DNA from: Ignavibacteria bacterium
GTDB lineage: Bacteria > Bacteroidota > Ignavibacteria > OLB7
Length of the DNA stretch: 64,000 nucleotides
Reading direction: 5' to 3'
Assembly: GCA_020635205.1 (NCBI GenBank)
Contig: JACKAE010000003.1
Location: forward strand, 992,001 to 1,056,000
Shown: one piece after another, positions 48,201 through 57,900 of the stretch
How the letters are laid out: every line of letters begins with the position of its first letter
Position numbering within the stretch: the stretch's first letter is position 1
Translations under genes and position numbers: made by a program
Notes under the pieces: generated by a model
What the model was told of the DNA's origin: nothing
Seen by the model: the letters and a program-made list of their open reading frames with translations, nothing else
The model's database searches: none

Positions 48201-51200
48201 ATGCGTAAGACCAACGAACTCCGTCTCTTCATCTCCAGTACTTTCCGCGACCTGCAGGAGGAACGGGAGCATCTCGTCAAGAAGATCTTCCCAGAGATCC
48301 GTGCACTCTGTCGTGTACGCGGTGTCACATTCACCGATGTCGACCTACGTTGGGGTCTCACCGAGGAAGAAGCAAATCTCGGACGCATCATCCGCACTTG
48401 CCTCGAAGAAGTCGACAAGTGCAGACCATACTTCATCGGGATCATCGGCAACCGATACGGATGGGTTCCCGAACTCCACGATATCCTCATGGATCCCGAT
48501 CTCCTCACGAAGTATCCCTTCGTCGAAGATGTCGCCATCGACGGAACGAGCGTCACCGAGATGGAGTTCATCCACGGCGTCTTCGATGCTCCCGAGGTCG
48601 ACGGCGAGTACGCCTTCTTCTATCACCGGCAGGGTGACATCGCCGACGACGACGACCCCGAACGGCTCGGCGCACTGATCGACCGGACACGTTCGACCAG
48701 TCGCCCCTTCCGCGAGTTCGCCGATGTCGAGGAACTTGGCAACGCCGTCCGGGATGATCTGATGGCAATGATCCAGACCAACTGGCCGGATGCTGAAGCG
48801 CCGAGCGAGCTTGATCTTGAGCGTCGCTCGCACGCAGCATTCGCCGCAAGCCGCACCCGCGCCTACATCCCGAACCCGCTCTATCTCAAGGAGTTCAATT
48901 CCTGGCTTTTGGAGGGGGACAGTCCGTTGGTGATCTCCGGTCAATCGGGACGGGGCAAGAGTTCACTCGTCGCCTACCTGACGGAGTACTACCACAGGAA
49001 GCACCCGGATGCTTTTGTCATCGCCCACTACGTCGGCGCTTCGCCATCGAGCGGAAGGGCAATCTCGGTGATCCGCCACATCGTCGAGGCAATGCACGTT
49101 CGCTTCGGTATCGAGAAGGAGCTGCCGACGGAACCGGAAGCCTTGCAGAAGAGCTTCGCGGACCGGCTCTTCCAGTGTGAGCACCTTGCAGCCCGGGAGG
49201 GAATTGCCGTGCTGATCGTCATCGACGCAGTCAACCAGCTCGACGTAGCGGGACAGCGGATGAGCTGGCTTCCAAAGCGGATACCGTCGGGCGTGAAGTT
49301 CGTGATATCGACAACGCCGGGTGTCGCCGGGAAAGCCCTTGCCGATCGGGAGTGGAGGGAGCTGGAGGTCGCCTCGCTGGAAGACGAACGGATCCGTCAG
49401 AGCATCGTCGTCCGCTACCTCGGAGAGTTTCGCAAAGGGATAAGCCCGGAACAGCTGCGCCGTGTGATCGGCGACGGGAAGGCAGACTCACCGTTGTACC
49501 TCCGCGTCGTCGCCGAGGAGCTTCGGCTACACGGTACGCACGAGACGCTTGACGACGTGATCGATCGATATGGCGGAGCGGCCGATCTACTTGGGGTGTT
49601 CGAGCTGGTGATAGAGCGGATGGAGCGGGATTACGGCGAGGCATCCGTGCGCAATCTCCTGAGCTTCATCGGAGCTTCCCGATCCGGTCTGGGCGAGGAT
49701 GAGCTGCTCCGGCTGATCGATGTCAGCCGCCTGGAGTTGTCCCGTCTGCTGTTCGCCTTCGACTATCATCTACTTCATCGCGATGGACAACTTAGTTTCT
49801 TTCATGACTATCTGCACCGGGCCGTGTGGAATCGATATCTGTCGAAACCGGAAGATCGGGGCGAGCGGTATCGTCGGCTGGCGTCGTACTTCGAGGAAGA
49901 GCCGGTCAGTCTGCGAACGACGCACGAGTTGCTCCATGCTCTCGAAGGACTCGAAGATCGGCCGGGAATCGACCAGGCCCTGAGCGGAATCGAGCGGTTT
50001 GTCGGGTTGTGGTACCCGGAGCCATACGAGGTGTTGCGTCTCTGGTCGGGTCGCGATCGTTCGGAAGTAGTTGCAGCCTATGAGACCGGTCTGCAGCGCT
50101 GGAAGGAGGTAGAGCATACCGATAAGGAACAGGTCAGTGCCCTTGCAGCGGTTGGTCAGGTCTACGAGCGGATTGGTGCGTGGGGTGAAGCCGAGCAGAT
50201 CACACGACAACAGATGGCACTTCTTGGCCGACTGGGAAAACGATTGGAAGAGAGCCGTGCGAGGAGTCGACTTGCAGAATTAGCACGAATGCAGGGGCGC
50301 TTTGAGGAGAGCGAAACCTTGTCACGTGAGGCGGAAGCATCGGCGCGGGAACTCGGTGACCAGCTGAGCATTGCGATTTCCGTCGGCAATCGGGGTCGCA
50401 CTCATTTCGGTCGTGGGGAATACTCTGAGGCACTCACCTGTTTTCAGGAGCAGGAGAAGATTGCGCGGGAGTTGGAGGAGCGACACATCATCAGCATGGC
50501 TGTCGGTAATCGGGGTATCATCCACTGGAGTCGGGGGGAGTACCCCGAGGCGATTTCCTGCTACCGGGAACAGGAGAAGATTGCGCAGGAGCTTGGCGAT
50601 CGGCAGAGCGTCGGTTTCGCCGTCGGCAATCGCGGAATCATCCACTCGGATCGTGGGGACTTTGCCGAGGCGCTCGAATGCTATCGGGAACAGGAGAAGA
50701 TTGCACGCGAGACGGATGATCGACAGATGATTAGCCTCGCCGTCGGCAATCGCGCCATTGTCCACCTGGATCGGGGTGATTACTCCGAAGCGTTGCCTGA
50801 TGCGGTCGAAGCGCTCGATATTCACAAGGCATTCGGTCTCCGCCACGGAGCCACGTACTGGCACATCTGCATTGCCCAATGTCTGTTAGAGCTTCACAAC
50901 CGGAGCGAAGCGATGCCAGCAAACCTTCCACAGTTTGTGCCCGACGCAACGGAAGATCAGTGGCGATCGGCAACGCTGCGTGCGGTCCGAACGCAGGCCG
51001 GGGAGTGTCTGGAGATCAGCCGGGAGTTGTCAATGCCGGAAACGATCTTCTCCGCCGAGATAGCGTTAGCACGGCTTGCCGCAGCAGAGGGATCACCGGA
51101 GGCGGGCGTCAACAGGTTGAACGAAATGCTTTCTGGGGTAACGGACGACGAGCAGCGATCCGAACTCCACTACTGGATCTGGAAGCTCGACCCCAACGGG

Positions 51201-51362
51201 ACCGACCACCGGTCGCAAGCCCTTGATCTGTATCGATCACTCTTTGCCGGGATACCGAAGTACATCTACAGAGTTCGGATTGACGAACTTGACGGACATG
51301 GTGATGTGCCCGATCATCAGACCACATCAACTTCCGGGGAGGAGAGCGATGCCACAGAGTAA
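48201..51362 (+). CDS. DUF4062-STAND NTPase-TPR protein, array gene 6
   Basis: Its ATG lies 3 bases after the stop of gene 5, the only array junction without overlap; GAGAGG and GAAG precede it. The 1053-residue product is class A with P-loop GQSGRGKS at 247-254. Bases 48241-48896 are nearly identical to 41439-42094 of gene 4; identity falls abruptly after the linker (LYLKEF), where the NTPase begins. About six TPRs at 636-880 resemble those of genes 2 and 3 (SEALTCFQEQEKIARELE), so DUF4062, NTPase and TPR parts have different closest relatives. The cap reads LHYWIWKL, LYRSLFAGIPKYIY. Confidence 0.85.
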   Translation: MRKTNELRLFISSTFRDLQEEREHLVKKIFPEIRALCRVRGVTFTDVDLRWGLTEEEANLGRIIRTCLEEVDKCRPYFIGIIGNRYGWVPELHDILMDPDLLTKYPFVEDVAIDGTSVTEMEFIHGVFDAPEVDGEYAFFYHRQGDIADDDDPERLGALIDRTRSTSRPFREFADVEELGNAVRDDLMAMIQTNWPDAEAPSELDLERRSHAAFAASRTRAYIPNPLYLKEFNSWLLEGDSPLVISGQSGRGKSSLVAYLTEYYHRKHPDAFVIAHYVGASPSSGRAISVIRHIVEAMHVRFGIEKELPTEPEALQKSFADRLFQCEHLAAREGIAVLIVIDAVNQLDVAGQRMSWLPKRIPSGVKFVISTTPGVAGKALADREWRELEVASLEDERIRQSIVVRYLGEFRKGISPEQLRRVIGDGKADSPLYLRVVAEELRLHGTHETLDDVIDRYGGAADLLGVFELVIERMERDYGEASVRNLLSFIGASRSGLGEDELLRLIDVSRLELSRLLFAFDYHLLHRDGQLSFFHDYLHRAVWNRYLSKPEDRGERYRRLASYFEEEPVSLRTTHELLHALEGLEDRPGIDQALSGIERFVGLWYPEPYEVLRLWSGRDRSEVVAAYETGLQRWKEVEHTDKEQVSALAAVGQVYERIGAWGEAEQITRQQMALLGRLGKRLEESRARSRLAELARMQGRFEESETLSREAEASARELGDQLSIAISVGNRGRTHFGRGEYSEALTCFQEQEKIARELEERHIISMAVGNRGIIHWSRGEYPEAISCYREQEKIAQELGDRQSVGFAVGNRGIIHSDRGDFAEALECYREQEKIARETDDRQMISLAVGNRAIVHLDRGDYSEALPDAVEALDIHKAFGLRHGATYWHICIAQCLLELHNRSEAMPANLPQFVPDATEDQWRSATLRAVRTQAGECLEISRELSMPETIFSAEIALARLAAAEGSPEAGVNRLNEMLSGVTDDEQRSELHYWIWKLDPNGTDHRSQALDLYRSLFAGIPKYIYRVRIDELDGHGDVPDHQTTSTSGEESDATE

Positions 51363-54300
51363 CGAACTCAGAGTTTTCATCTCCTCCACCTTCCGCGACC
51401 TGGGGGAGGAGCGGGAACATCTCGTCAAGAAGATCTTTCCGGAGATTCGTGCCCTCTGTCGCCAACGAGGTATCACGTTCACTGAGGTCGACCTCCGGTG
51501 GGGGCTGACTGAAGAGGATGCCATGCTCGGTCAGATCATTCGCACATGTCTTGAAGAAGTGGACAAGTGCCGCCCTTACTTTATCGGCATGCTCGGCAAT
51601 CGCTACGGATGGGTGCCGGAGTTTCACGAGATTCTTATGGATCCCGACCTGCTGGCCAAGTACCCGTGGATTGAAGAGGCGGCCATGGATGGTATGAGCG
51701 TTACCGAGATGGAGTTCGTCCACGGTGTCTTCAATGCACCAGAAAATTCCGGAGGAGAGAGAACGTTTTTCTATCATCGTGATGATGACAAGACCGACGC
51801 CGATAATCCTGAACGACTCCAGGGGTTGATTGAACGTGTAAAATCGACCGAACACCCCTTTCGCGACTTCAGCACTATCGATGAACTTGGCCAGTTGGTA
51901 CGGAATGATCTCCTCGATATGATCGACCGATACTGGCCTGAGACCGAGGCTCCCTCCCCTCTTGAACTTGAACGCAGAGCACACTCTGCGTTTGCTATCA
52001 GCCGCACCCGAGCCTACATCCCGAATCCGCACTATCTCAAAGAATTTGCAGAGTGGGTAAGCAAGGGGGACAAACCTCTGATTGTAAGCGGAGACTCCGG
52101 TCTCGGCAAGAGTTCTCTTGTTGCCTATGCAGCCGGTTACTACAGAACCAAGAACCCGAAGGCTCTGATGATTGAACACTATGTCGGTGCATCGAACGGA
52201 AGTGGTTCTTCCGTTGCAATCATGCGACATGTCATTCAGGAGCTGAGCGCTCACTTCTCGGTTGACGAAGAGATACCGACTTCACCCCAGGCACTTCAAC
52301 AATCGTTCCAGAACTGGCTCCATCGAGCTGAACGACTCACAAGCGAATCTGACATCCCTGTACTCATCGTGATTGACGCTCTCGATCAGTTAAGTAGTTC
52401 TGGGAAGCGCCTCGCGTGGTTGCCCGAATCGATCCCCCCAACACTGAAGCTCCTTGTCTCGACTACTCCGGGGGAGACACTCGACCACCTGAACGAACGG
52501 GAGTGGTCGGCACTCCACGTGAAACCACTGGATGATGAACGGGTGCGTCAGAGCATCGTTGTGCGGTATCTCGGCGAGTTCCGCAAAGGCATCTCTCCAG
52601 AACACATACGACGCATTATTACCGATGCGAAAGGGACTTCACCTCTCTTCCTGCGTGTAGTTGCTGAAGAACTCCGGCTCCACGGAGGTCATGAGACTCT
52701 CGGGTCGGTTATCGACACGTATACATCGGCAAACGACCTGCTTGAGGTCTTCAATCGCTTGTTGGAACGACTGGAATCCGATTTTGGTGAGGCCTTGATC
52801 GGCAACGCAACACGTGCGATAGCTCTCTCCCGCAATGGGTTGACGGAGCAGGCTCTCTTGGGAATCACCGGGATGAGTCGCCTTGACCTTTCCCGCTTGG
52901 TCTTTGCGTTTGACTATCACCTGATCCGCAGGGACGGACTCTTGGGGTTCTTTCACAACTATCTCCGCCAGGCCGTTGAGCGCCGATATCTTTCGGACGA
53001 AGCCCAACAACAGGAAACCCGAGGTAGTCTGATTGACTACTTTGCCGCACAGCCCCCCGAACCTTGGGTCTCTCGCGAGCTTGTCTGGCAACTTAGTCTG
53101 GCCAACCAACCAGAGCGCCTCGCTGAAACTCTCTCCACAATTCCTCACTACATGGCACTTGTCAAAGGGGGAGGAGAGTTTGAAGCGCTGAGTCATTGGA
53201 CTGCGCTGAGCGAACAGGAGAATATGGTCGAGTGGATTGATCGGGGAATAGAACGATGGAGAGAAGAGGATCGCCCGCCGATGCAAGAAGTAGAAGGGCT
53301 TAAGTTCATCACTCAGTTACTCTCATCCAAGAATCACTGGAATCGCGCACTGGAAATAGCAGAACACTGCGTAACGATCAGCCGCGATGCCGACGAAAAA
53401 TTTATGCAGGCTGTCTTGTACAGGCAGATGGTGCCACTCCACTATTTTCTCGGCAATCAGGAAGAAGCATTTCAGAAATCCTCACAGGCATTGGAGCTGT
53501 TCGAACAGCTCGAAGACAGCAATGGGATAGCCTCTATCGCAGGATATCAGACTGCCCTCTATACCTTGAGTGGAGCGTATGAGCTGGCAATTGAATGTGG
53601 TGCCAGTTATTTACAACACCATGAAGAAAGACATGATCTGCAAACGTTGATGGCGATCTACGGGAACCTGGGAATCGCCCACCAGAGATGTGGTAATGCC
53701 GCAACAGCACTTGAGTTTTTTCAACAGGCAGCCGAGGTCAGTGAGGAGCTGGGCGACCTGCGCCATGTCGCACATACGTTAGGGAATATGGGGAGTTTAC
53801 TCACCGAGATGGAGGAGTACGCTCAGGCTGTCGAGTGCCTTGAGAAAGACCTTGCACTGTGCGAACAGTTTGGTGATCGAAGTAATATCACTGTTGCGTG
53901 CGTAATGATGACAAGTGCCTACGTTGGCCTCGGTGACGCAGACAGAGCGTTCGCATCTGCTCGCCGTGGGTTGACGATAGCCGAGGAGTTGGGAAATCAT
54001 GGATATATCATACAGGCTCTATCCTGCCTCGGATCTGTTCACAACCTTGCTGGTGAGTATCAAGAGGCTATTGATTGCTATCGAAGAGGGATACAACTCT
54101 GTTCCGAGATAGGTGATCGTCATAATCTGGCCTCACTGCGAGGTGGTATGGGGACTGCGTTGATGAAGATCGGAGAGCTTGACACAGCACTTGAGAATTT
54201 TACCGAGGCAGTTTCTCTTTTGGTTGAGATCGGCGATCGATTCAGATTACAACAATACTGTACTGAACGAGCCGAGGCATTCTACGCAATCTGGGAAAAC

Positions 54301-54753
54301 TGTTTGGAGCCACCGGCTTATCTGAAACAACACCTTCCGGAAGCTACAGGGTTGGAATGGTCAACGACCGTTTTGAAGCGGGCACGTGAGGAGGCCGAAA
54401 GAGGGCGGGAGTTATGCCGGGACTTGAATCTGTCACGTTCCCTGATTGCAAGCCGCGCGTTGCTTGCACGTATCGATATTGCTGAGGGAAATACTCAGCA
54501 AGGAGTTTCGGAATTCCAAGCCTTGCTCTCGGAGATCGAGATGTCTGACAATAATCCGTGGGCATCAAATCAACTGGCCGACATACACTTCGAACTCTGG
54601 AAACTTGATCGGTCAGACAACCTGCACGCAACCCGGGCACTCGACCTCTACCGGAACTTGTTCCAGCGGACTCCACTTGATCTCTTCGGCAAACGTATCG
54701 ACGAACTCAGCAGCGCGATCGACAACGAGGATAAGAGGGTAGCTGGAGTATGA
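51349..54753 (+). CDS. DUF4062-STAND NTPase-TPR protein, array gene 7
   Basis: The frame is open from 51223, but the conserved MPQSNELR start at 51349 is preceded by GGAGG (51338-51342) and gives the same 14-base overlap with gene 6 as elsewhere. The product has 1134 residues and is class A: MLGNRYGWVPEFHEILMDP, P-loop GDSGLGKS at 248-255, VLIVIDALDQLSS. The winged-helix end reads FFHNYLRQAVERRYL. About eight TPRs at 644-974 are more diverged and less repetitive than in the neighbours. The cap has FELWKL and LYRNLFQRTPLDLF. Its TGA overlaps the ATG of a broken eighth copy (ATGA). Confidence 0.85.
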   Translation: MPQSNELRVFISSTFRDLGEEREHLVKKIFPEIRALCRQRGITFTEVDLRWGLTEEDAMLGQIIRTCLEEVDKCRPYFIGMLGNRYGWVPEFHEILMDPDLLAKYPWIEEAAMDGMSVTEMEFVHGVFNAPENSGGERTFFYHRDDDKTDADNPERLQGLIERVKSTEHPFRDFSTIDELGQLVRNDLLDMIDRYWPETEAPSPLELERRAHSAFAISRTRAYIPNPHYLKEFAEWVSKGDKPLIVSGDSGLGKSSLVAYAAGYYRTKNPKALMIEHYVGASNGSGSSVAIMRHVIQELSAHFSVDEEIPTSPQALQQSFQNWLHRAERLTSESDIPVLIVIDALDQLSSSGKRLAWLPESIPPTLKLLVSTTPGETLDHLNEREWSALHVKPLDDERVRQSIVVRYLGEFRKGISPEHIRRIITDAKGTSPLFLRVVAEELRLHGGHETLGSVIDTYTSANDLLEVFNRLLERLESDFGEALIGNATRAIALSRNGLTEQALLGITGMSRLDLSRLVFAFDYHLIRRDGLLGFFHNYLRQAVERRYLSDEAQQQETRGSLIDYFAAQPPEPWVSRELVWQLSLANQPERLAETLSTIPHYMALVKGGGEFEALSHWTALSEQENMVEWIDRGIERWREEDRPPMQEVEGLKFITQLLSSKNHWNRALEIAEHCVTISRDADEKFMQAVLYRQMVPLHYFLGNQEEAFQKSSQALELFEQLEDSNGIASIAGYQTALYTLSGAYELAIECGASYLQHHEERHDLQTLMAIYGNLGIAHQRCGNAATALEFFQQAAEVSEELGDLRHVAHTLGNMGSLLTEMEEYAQAVECLEKDLALCEQFGDRSNITVACVMMTSAYVGLGDADRAFASARRGLTIAEELGNHGYIIQALSCLGSVHNLAGEYQEAIDCYRRGIQLCSEIGDRHNLASLRGGMGTALMKIGELDTALENFTEAVSLLVEIGDRFRLQQYCTERAEAFYAIWENCLEPPAYLKQHLPEATGLEWSTTVLKRAREEAERGRELCRDLNLSRSLIASRALLARIDIAEGNTQQGVSEFQALLSEIEMSDNNPWASNQLADIHFELWKLDRSDNLHATRALDLYRNLFQRTPLDLFGKRIDELSSAIDNEDKRVAGV

Positions 54754-54833
54754 CCAAGACCAATGAGCTACGTATTTTTATTAGTTTCACCTTCCGCGAC
54801 CTGCAGGAGGAACGGGAACACCTCGTCCGGTAG
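54750..54833 (+). pseudogene. Truncated 5' remnant of a DUF4062 array gene
   Basis: Twenty-seven codons, MTKTNELRIFISFTFRDL then QEEREHLVR, match the array starts (closest to gene 6) and end at TAG 54831-54833. Similarity stops at about 54827. The ATG overlaps the stop of gene 7, so this was the next gene of the array. The same frame stays open from 54834 to about 55010 (it reads VARAIDCGFHHLPDD and on), but that stretch is not DUF4062-like and I do not recognise it. Confidence 0.75.
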
Positions 54834-54992
54834 AAAACGAAGATTGGGGAGCTTACTGTAGCACGGGCCATAGATTGTGGCTTTCATCATTTGCCGGATG
54901 ACTCTCGGTTGTTGTTTGTCGTGTCGTTCGATTGGCGTCAATTAAGCTACCAACGGCAGAGTGTTGAAATCAAGCCAACACCGGAAGCAACA

Positions 54993-57900
54993 TTACTCCA
55001 CAACGTGTAGGTTCTGGTCGGAACTTGTCTCTACTCGAGATTCGGGCATCGATTCCTCGTTGGTTAGGGCGCGAAGTTCCACCTCCATCTTCCGCATCAT
55101 CTCCCGCATTTCATCCATGCGTTGCAACAGAAGGTTGATCCGTTCCTCCCGACTCTCCGGTGTGGCTATCGATGTTGGCGTATCACTCCCATCTCGCGCT
55201 GCCACCGTTGCATCGGCTGCCCAGGTCAGGGTCACCGTGGTTCCGGCTACTCCGCTTGCCTGAAGAATCTGTCCGGCTGTCGGCAAGGCTGTCGGCAGGA
55301 TGTAGTTGATGTCCGATGCCTGCGCTCCCGCCTCGAACGACGTGTAGTTCGTCCCGTTCGGGAAGGCTCCGGCCGTATCATATGCCTCGTAAAACCTGAT
55401 CTGACTTGAAGCACTGTCGTTGTTTGCAAGCCACAGATCGGTGTTACCGAAGACTGCGACGTTCGACTCGCTCACGATCATCGAATCGAGTCCCACGTTT
55501 GCTAAGAATCCAAAGCTCCTGTCTCCATCAATTGTCAGCCCATTACCCCCTGCGATGGCCGAGTAGTTGCCGTTGGCCTGGTTCGACGTTCCGCCCGCAA
55601 CCACGCCACCTCGTCCCGTCGCCTGATTCTGAATACCACCGGCTACCGTGGAATAGAATTGACTCGATCTGTTGGAAGCGCCCCCCCCGACCACAGAATA
55701 AACTCCGGAGGCGATGTTCGACGCCCCCCCGGAGACCACACTCTGTGAACCTGTGGCGCGATTTGAGAATCCACCACCAATCGTAGTTCCTGCACTGGTT
55801 GCGCTGTTCTGGCGTCCCCCGGCAATCGTCGCATACAGGTTCGTGGCGGCGTTTTCGAGTCCTCCACCAATCGTCGCGTATTCGTTCGTCGCACTGTTCG
55901 ACGTTCCACCCCCAACGAATGCAAACTGCTGGGAGGCCGTATTATCTGATCCGCCGGAAATGGTCGCGTAAAACCCTGAGGCAACCTGACTCGGAGCGGA
56001 TCTGGTCAGTTGCAAGTCAACCGCATGCGAACCCCGTATGCCTCCCCCTGCATCCCGTTGAATTCCACCGAATATGTTCAATATCAGTCCATTGGAGGAA
56101 CCACCTGCTACCAGAAGGTGCAACGCCACGCTATCCGTTGTGCCGATAAAGTTCGTCCCCGCCGTTGTGCCGGTGTTCCCCGTCAACGACCACGCGAAGG
56201 CAGAGGCTGCCGTGGCTGGATCTACCCAACTCAACTGTCCGGTTCCCCCATCCAGTTGCAGGAATCCTTCCTCCACGGTTGTCGTTGCTGTCGTGCTCAA
56301 CGGCAGGATGTAGTTGATGTCTGACGTCTGTGTACCTGCCTCGAAGGAGGTGTAGTTCGTCCCGTTCGGAAAAAGTCCGTTGCTGTTGTAGGCTTCGTAG
56401 AAACGTAATTGACTTGCCGAACTGTCGTTGTTCGCAAGCCACATATCGGTGTTGCCGAAGACTGCCACATCGGGTGTACTGATTGTCATGTTCTTTGAGC
56501 CGCCGGCGTTATCACCCAGGAATCCGAAGCTCCCGTCTGCCGCAGCATCGAGTGTTAATCCGTTGCCGCCGGGGATAGCGGAATTATCACCGGCGACGAT
56601 GTTCCTGGAGCCACCTCCGACAGTTGCGGAAACCCCCGAAGCGGTGTTGAGTCTACCCCCTCCGACAACTGATTGAAGTCCCGAAGCAGTGGTCGAAGAA
56701 CCTCCGGCGGTTGTAGCCTGATCTCCCGAAGCGGTGTTGCTTACACCCCCGCCGACGGTTGATTGAAGTCCCGAAGCGGTGTTGCTTACACCCCCGCCGA
56801 CCGTTGATTCTATTCCCGACGCGGTGTTGCCGGAACCCCCGCCGACAACAGCTTCAACTCCCGAAGCGGTGTTGTTAAAACCCCCGCCGACCGTTGAAGT
56901 CGATCCCGATGCACGATTGTTAGTACCCCCTGCGACAGTTGAAAAGGGTTCCGAAGCGGTGTTGTTTATACCCCCTCCGACAACTGATTGAAGTCCCGCA
57001 ACGTTGTTGTTAAAACCCCCGCCGACCGTTGATTGACTTCCTGAAGCGGTGTTGGCAAAACCCCCTCCGACAACTGATTGAAGTCCCGCAGCGTTGTTGT
57101 TAAAACCCCCTCCGACCGTTGATTGACTTCCTGAAGCGGTGTTGGCAAAACCCCCTCCGACAACTGATTGAAGTCCCGAGGCAACTTGCGTAGCGGCAAT
57201 TCTGTCCGTCTGCAAGTCGATCGCGTTCGCTCCACGACCGTTCCCTCCGGTATCCCGCTGTATGCTCCCGTTCGTGTTGAAGATCAGTCGATCAACATTG
57301 TTCGTACGAATGTGCAACGCAACACTGTCCGTCGTCCCAAGAAAGTTCGTCCCCGCAGTCGTCCCGCTGTTCCCGCTCAGCGTCCAGACAAAACCCGTTA
57401 CTGCCGATGCAGGATTAACCCAACTCAACTGCCCGGTTCCCGCATCGAGTTGCAGGAGTCCTTCTTCAACCGTTGTCGTTGCAGCGGTGCTCAGCGGCAG
57501 GATGTAGTTGATATCCGATGTCTGTGTACCTGCCTCGAAGGAGGTGTAGTTGGTCGAATCGGGGAATGTTCCGGTTGTAGCGTTCGCTTCGTAGAAGCGG
57601 AGCTGACTTGATGCGGAGTCGTTGTTCGCCAGCCACAAGTCGGTGTTGCCGAAGACTGCTACGTTCGACTCGCTCACAATCATCGAATCAAGTCCCCCGT
57701 TTGCTAAGAATCCAAAGCTCCTGTCTCCATCAATTGTCAGCCCATTACCCCCTGCGATGGCCGAGTAGTTGCCGTTGGCCTGGTTCGACGTTCCGCCCGC
57801 AACCACGCCACCTCGTCCCGTCGCCTGATTCTGAATACCACCGGCTACCGTGGAATAGAATTGACTCGATCTGTTGGAAGAACCACCCCCAACCACGGCA

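Noticed and set aside
51223..51348. 42-codon N-terminal extension of array gene 7
   Set aside because: The conserved MPQSNELR start at 51349 has GGAGG at the standard distance and reproduces the 14-base overlap. The extension only reads gene 6 in another frame.
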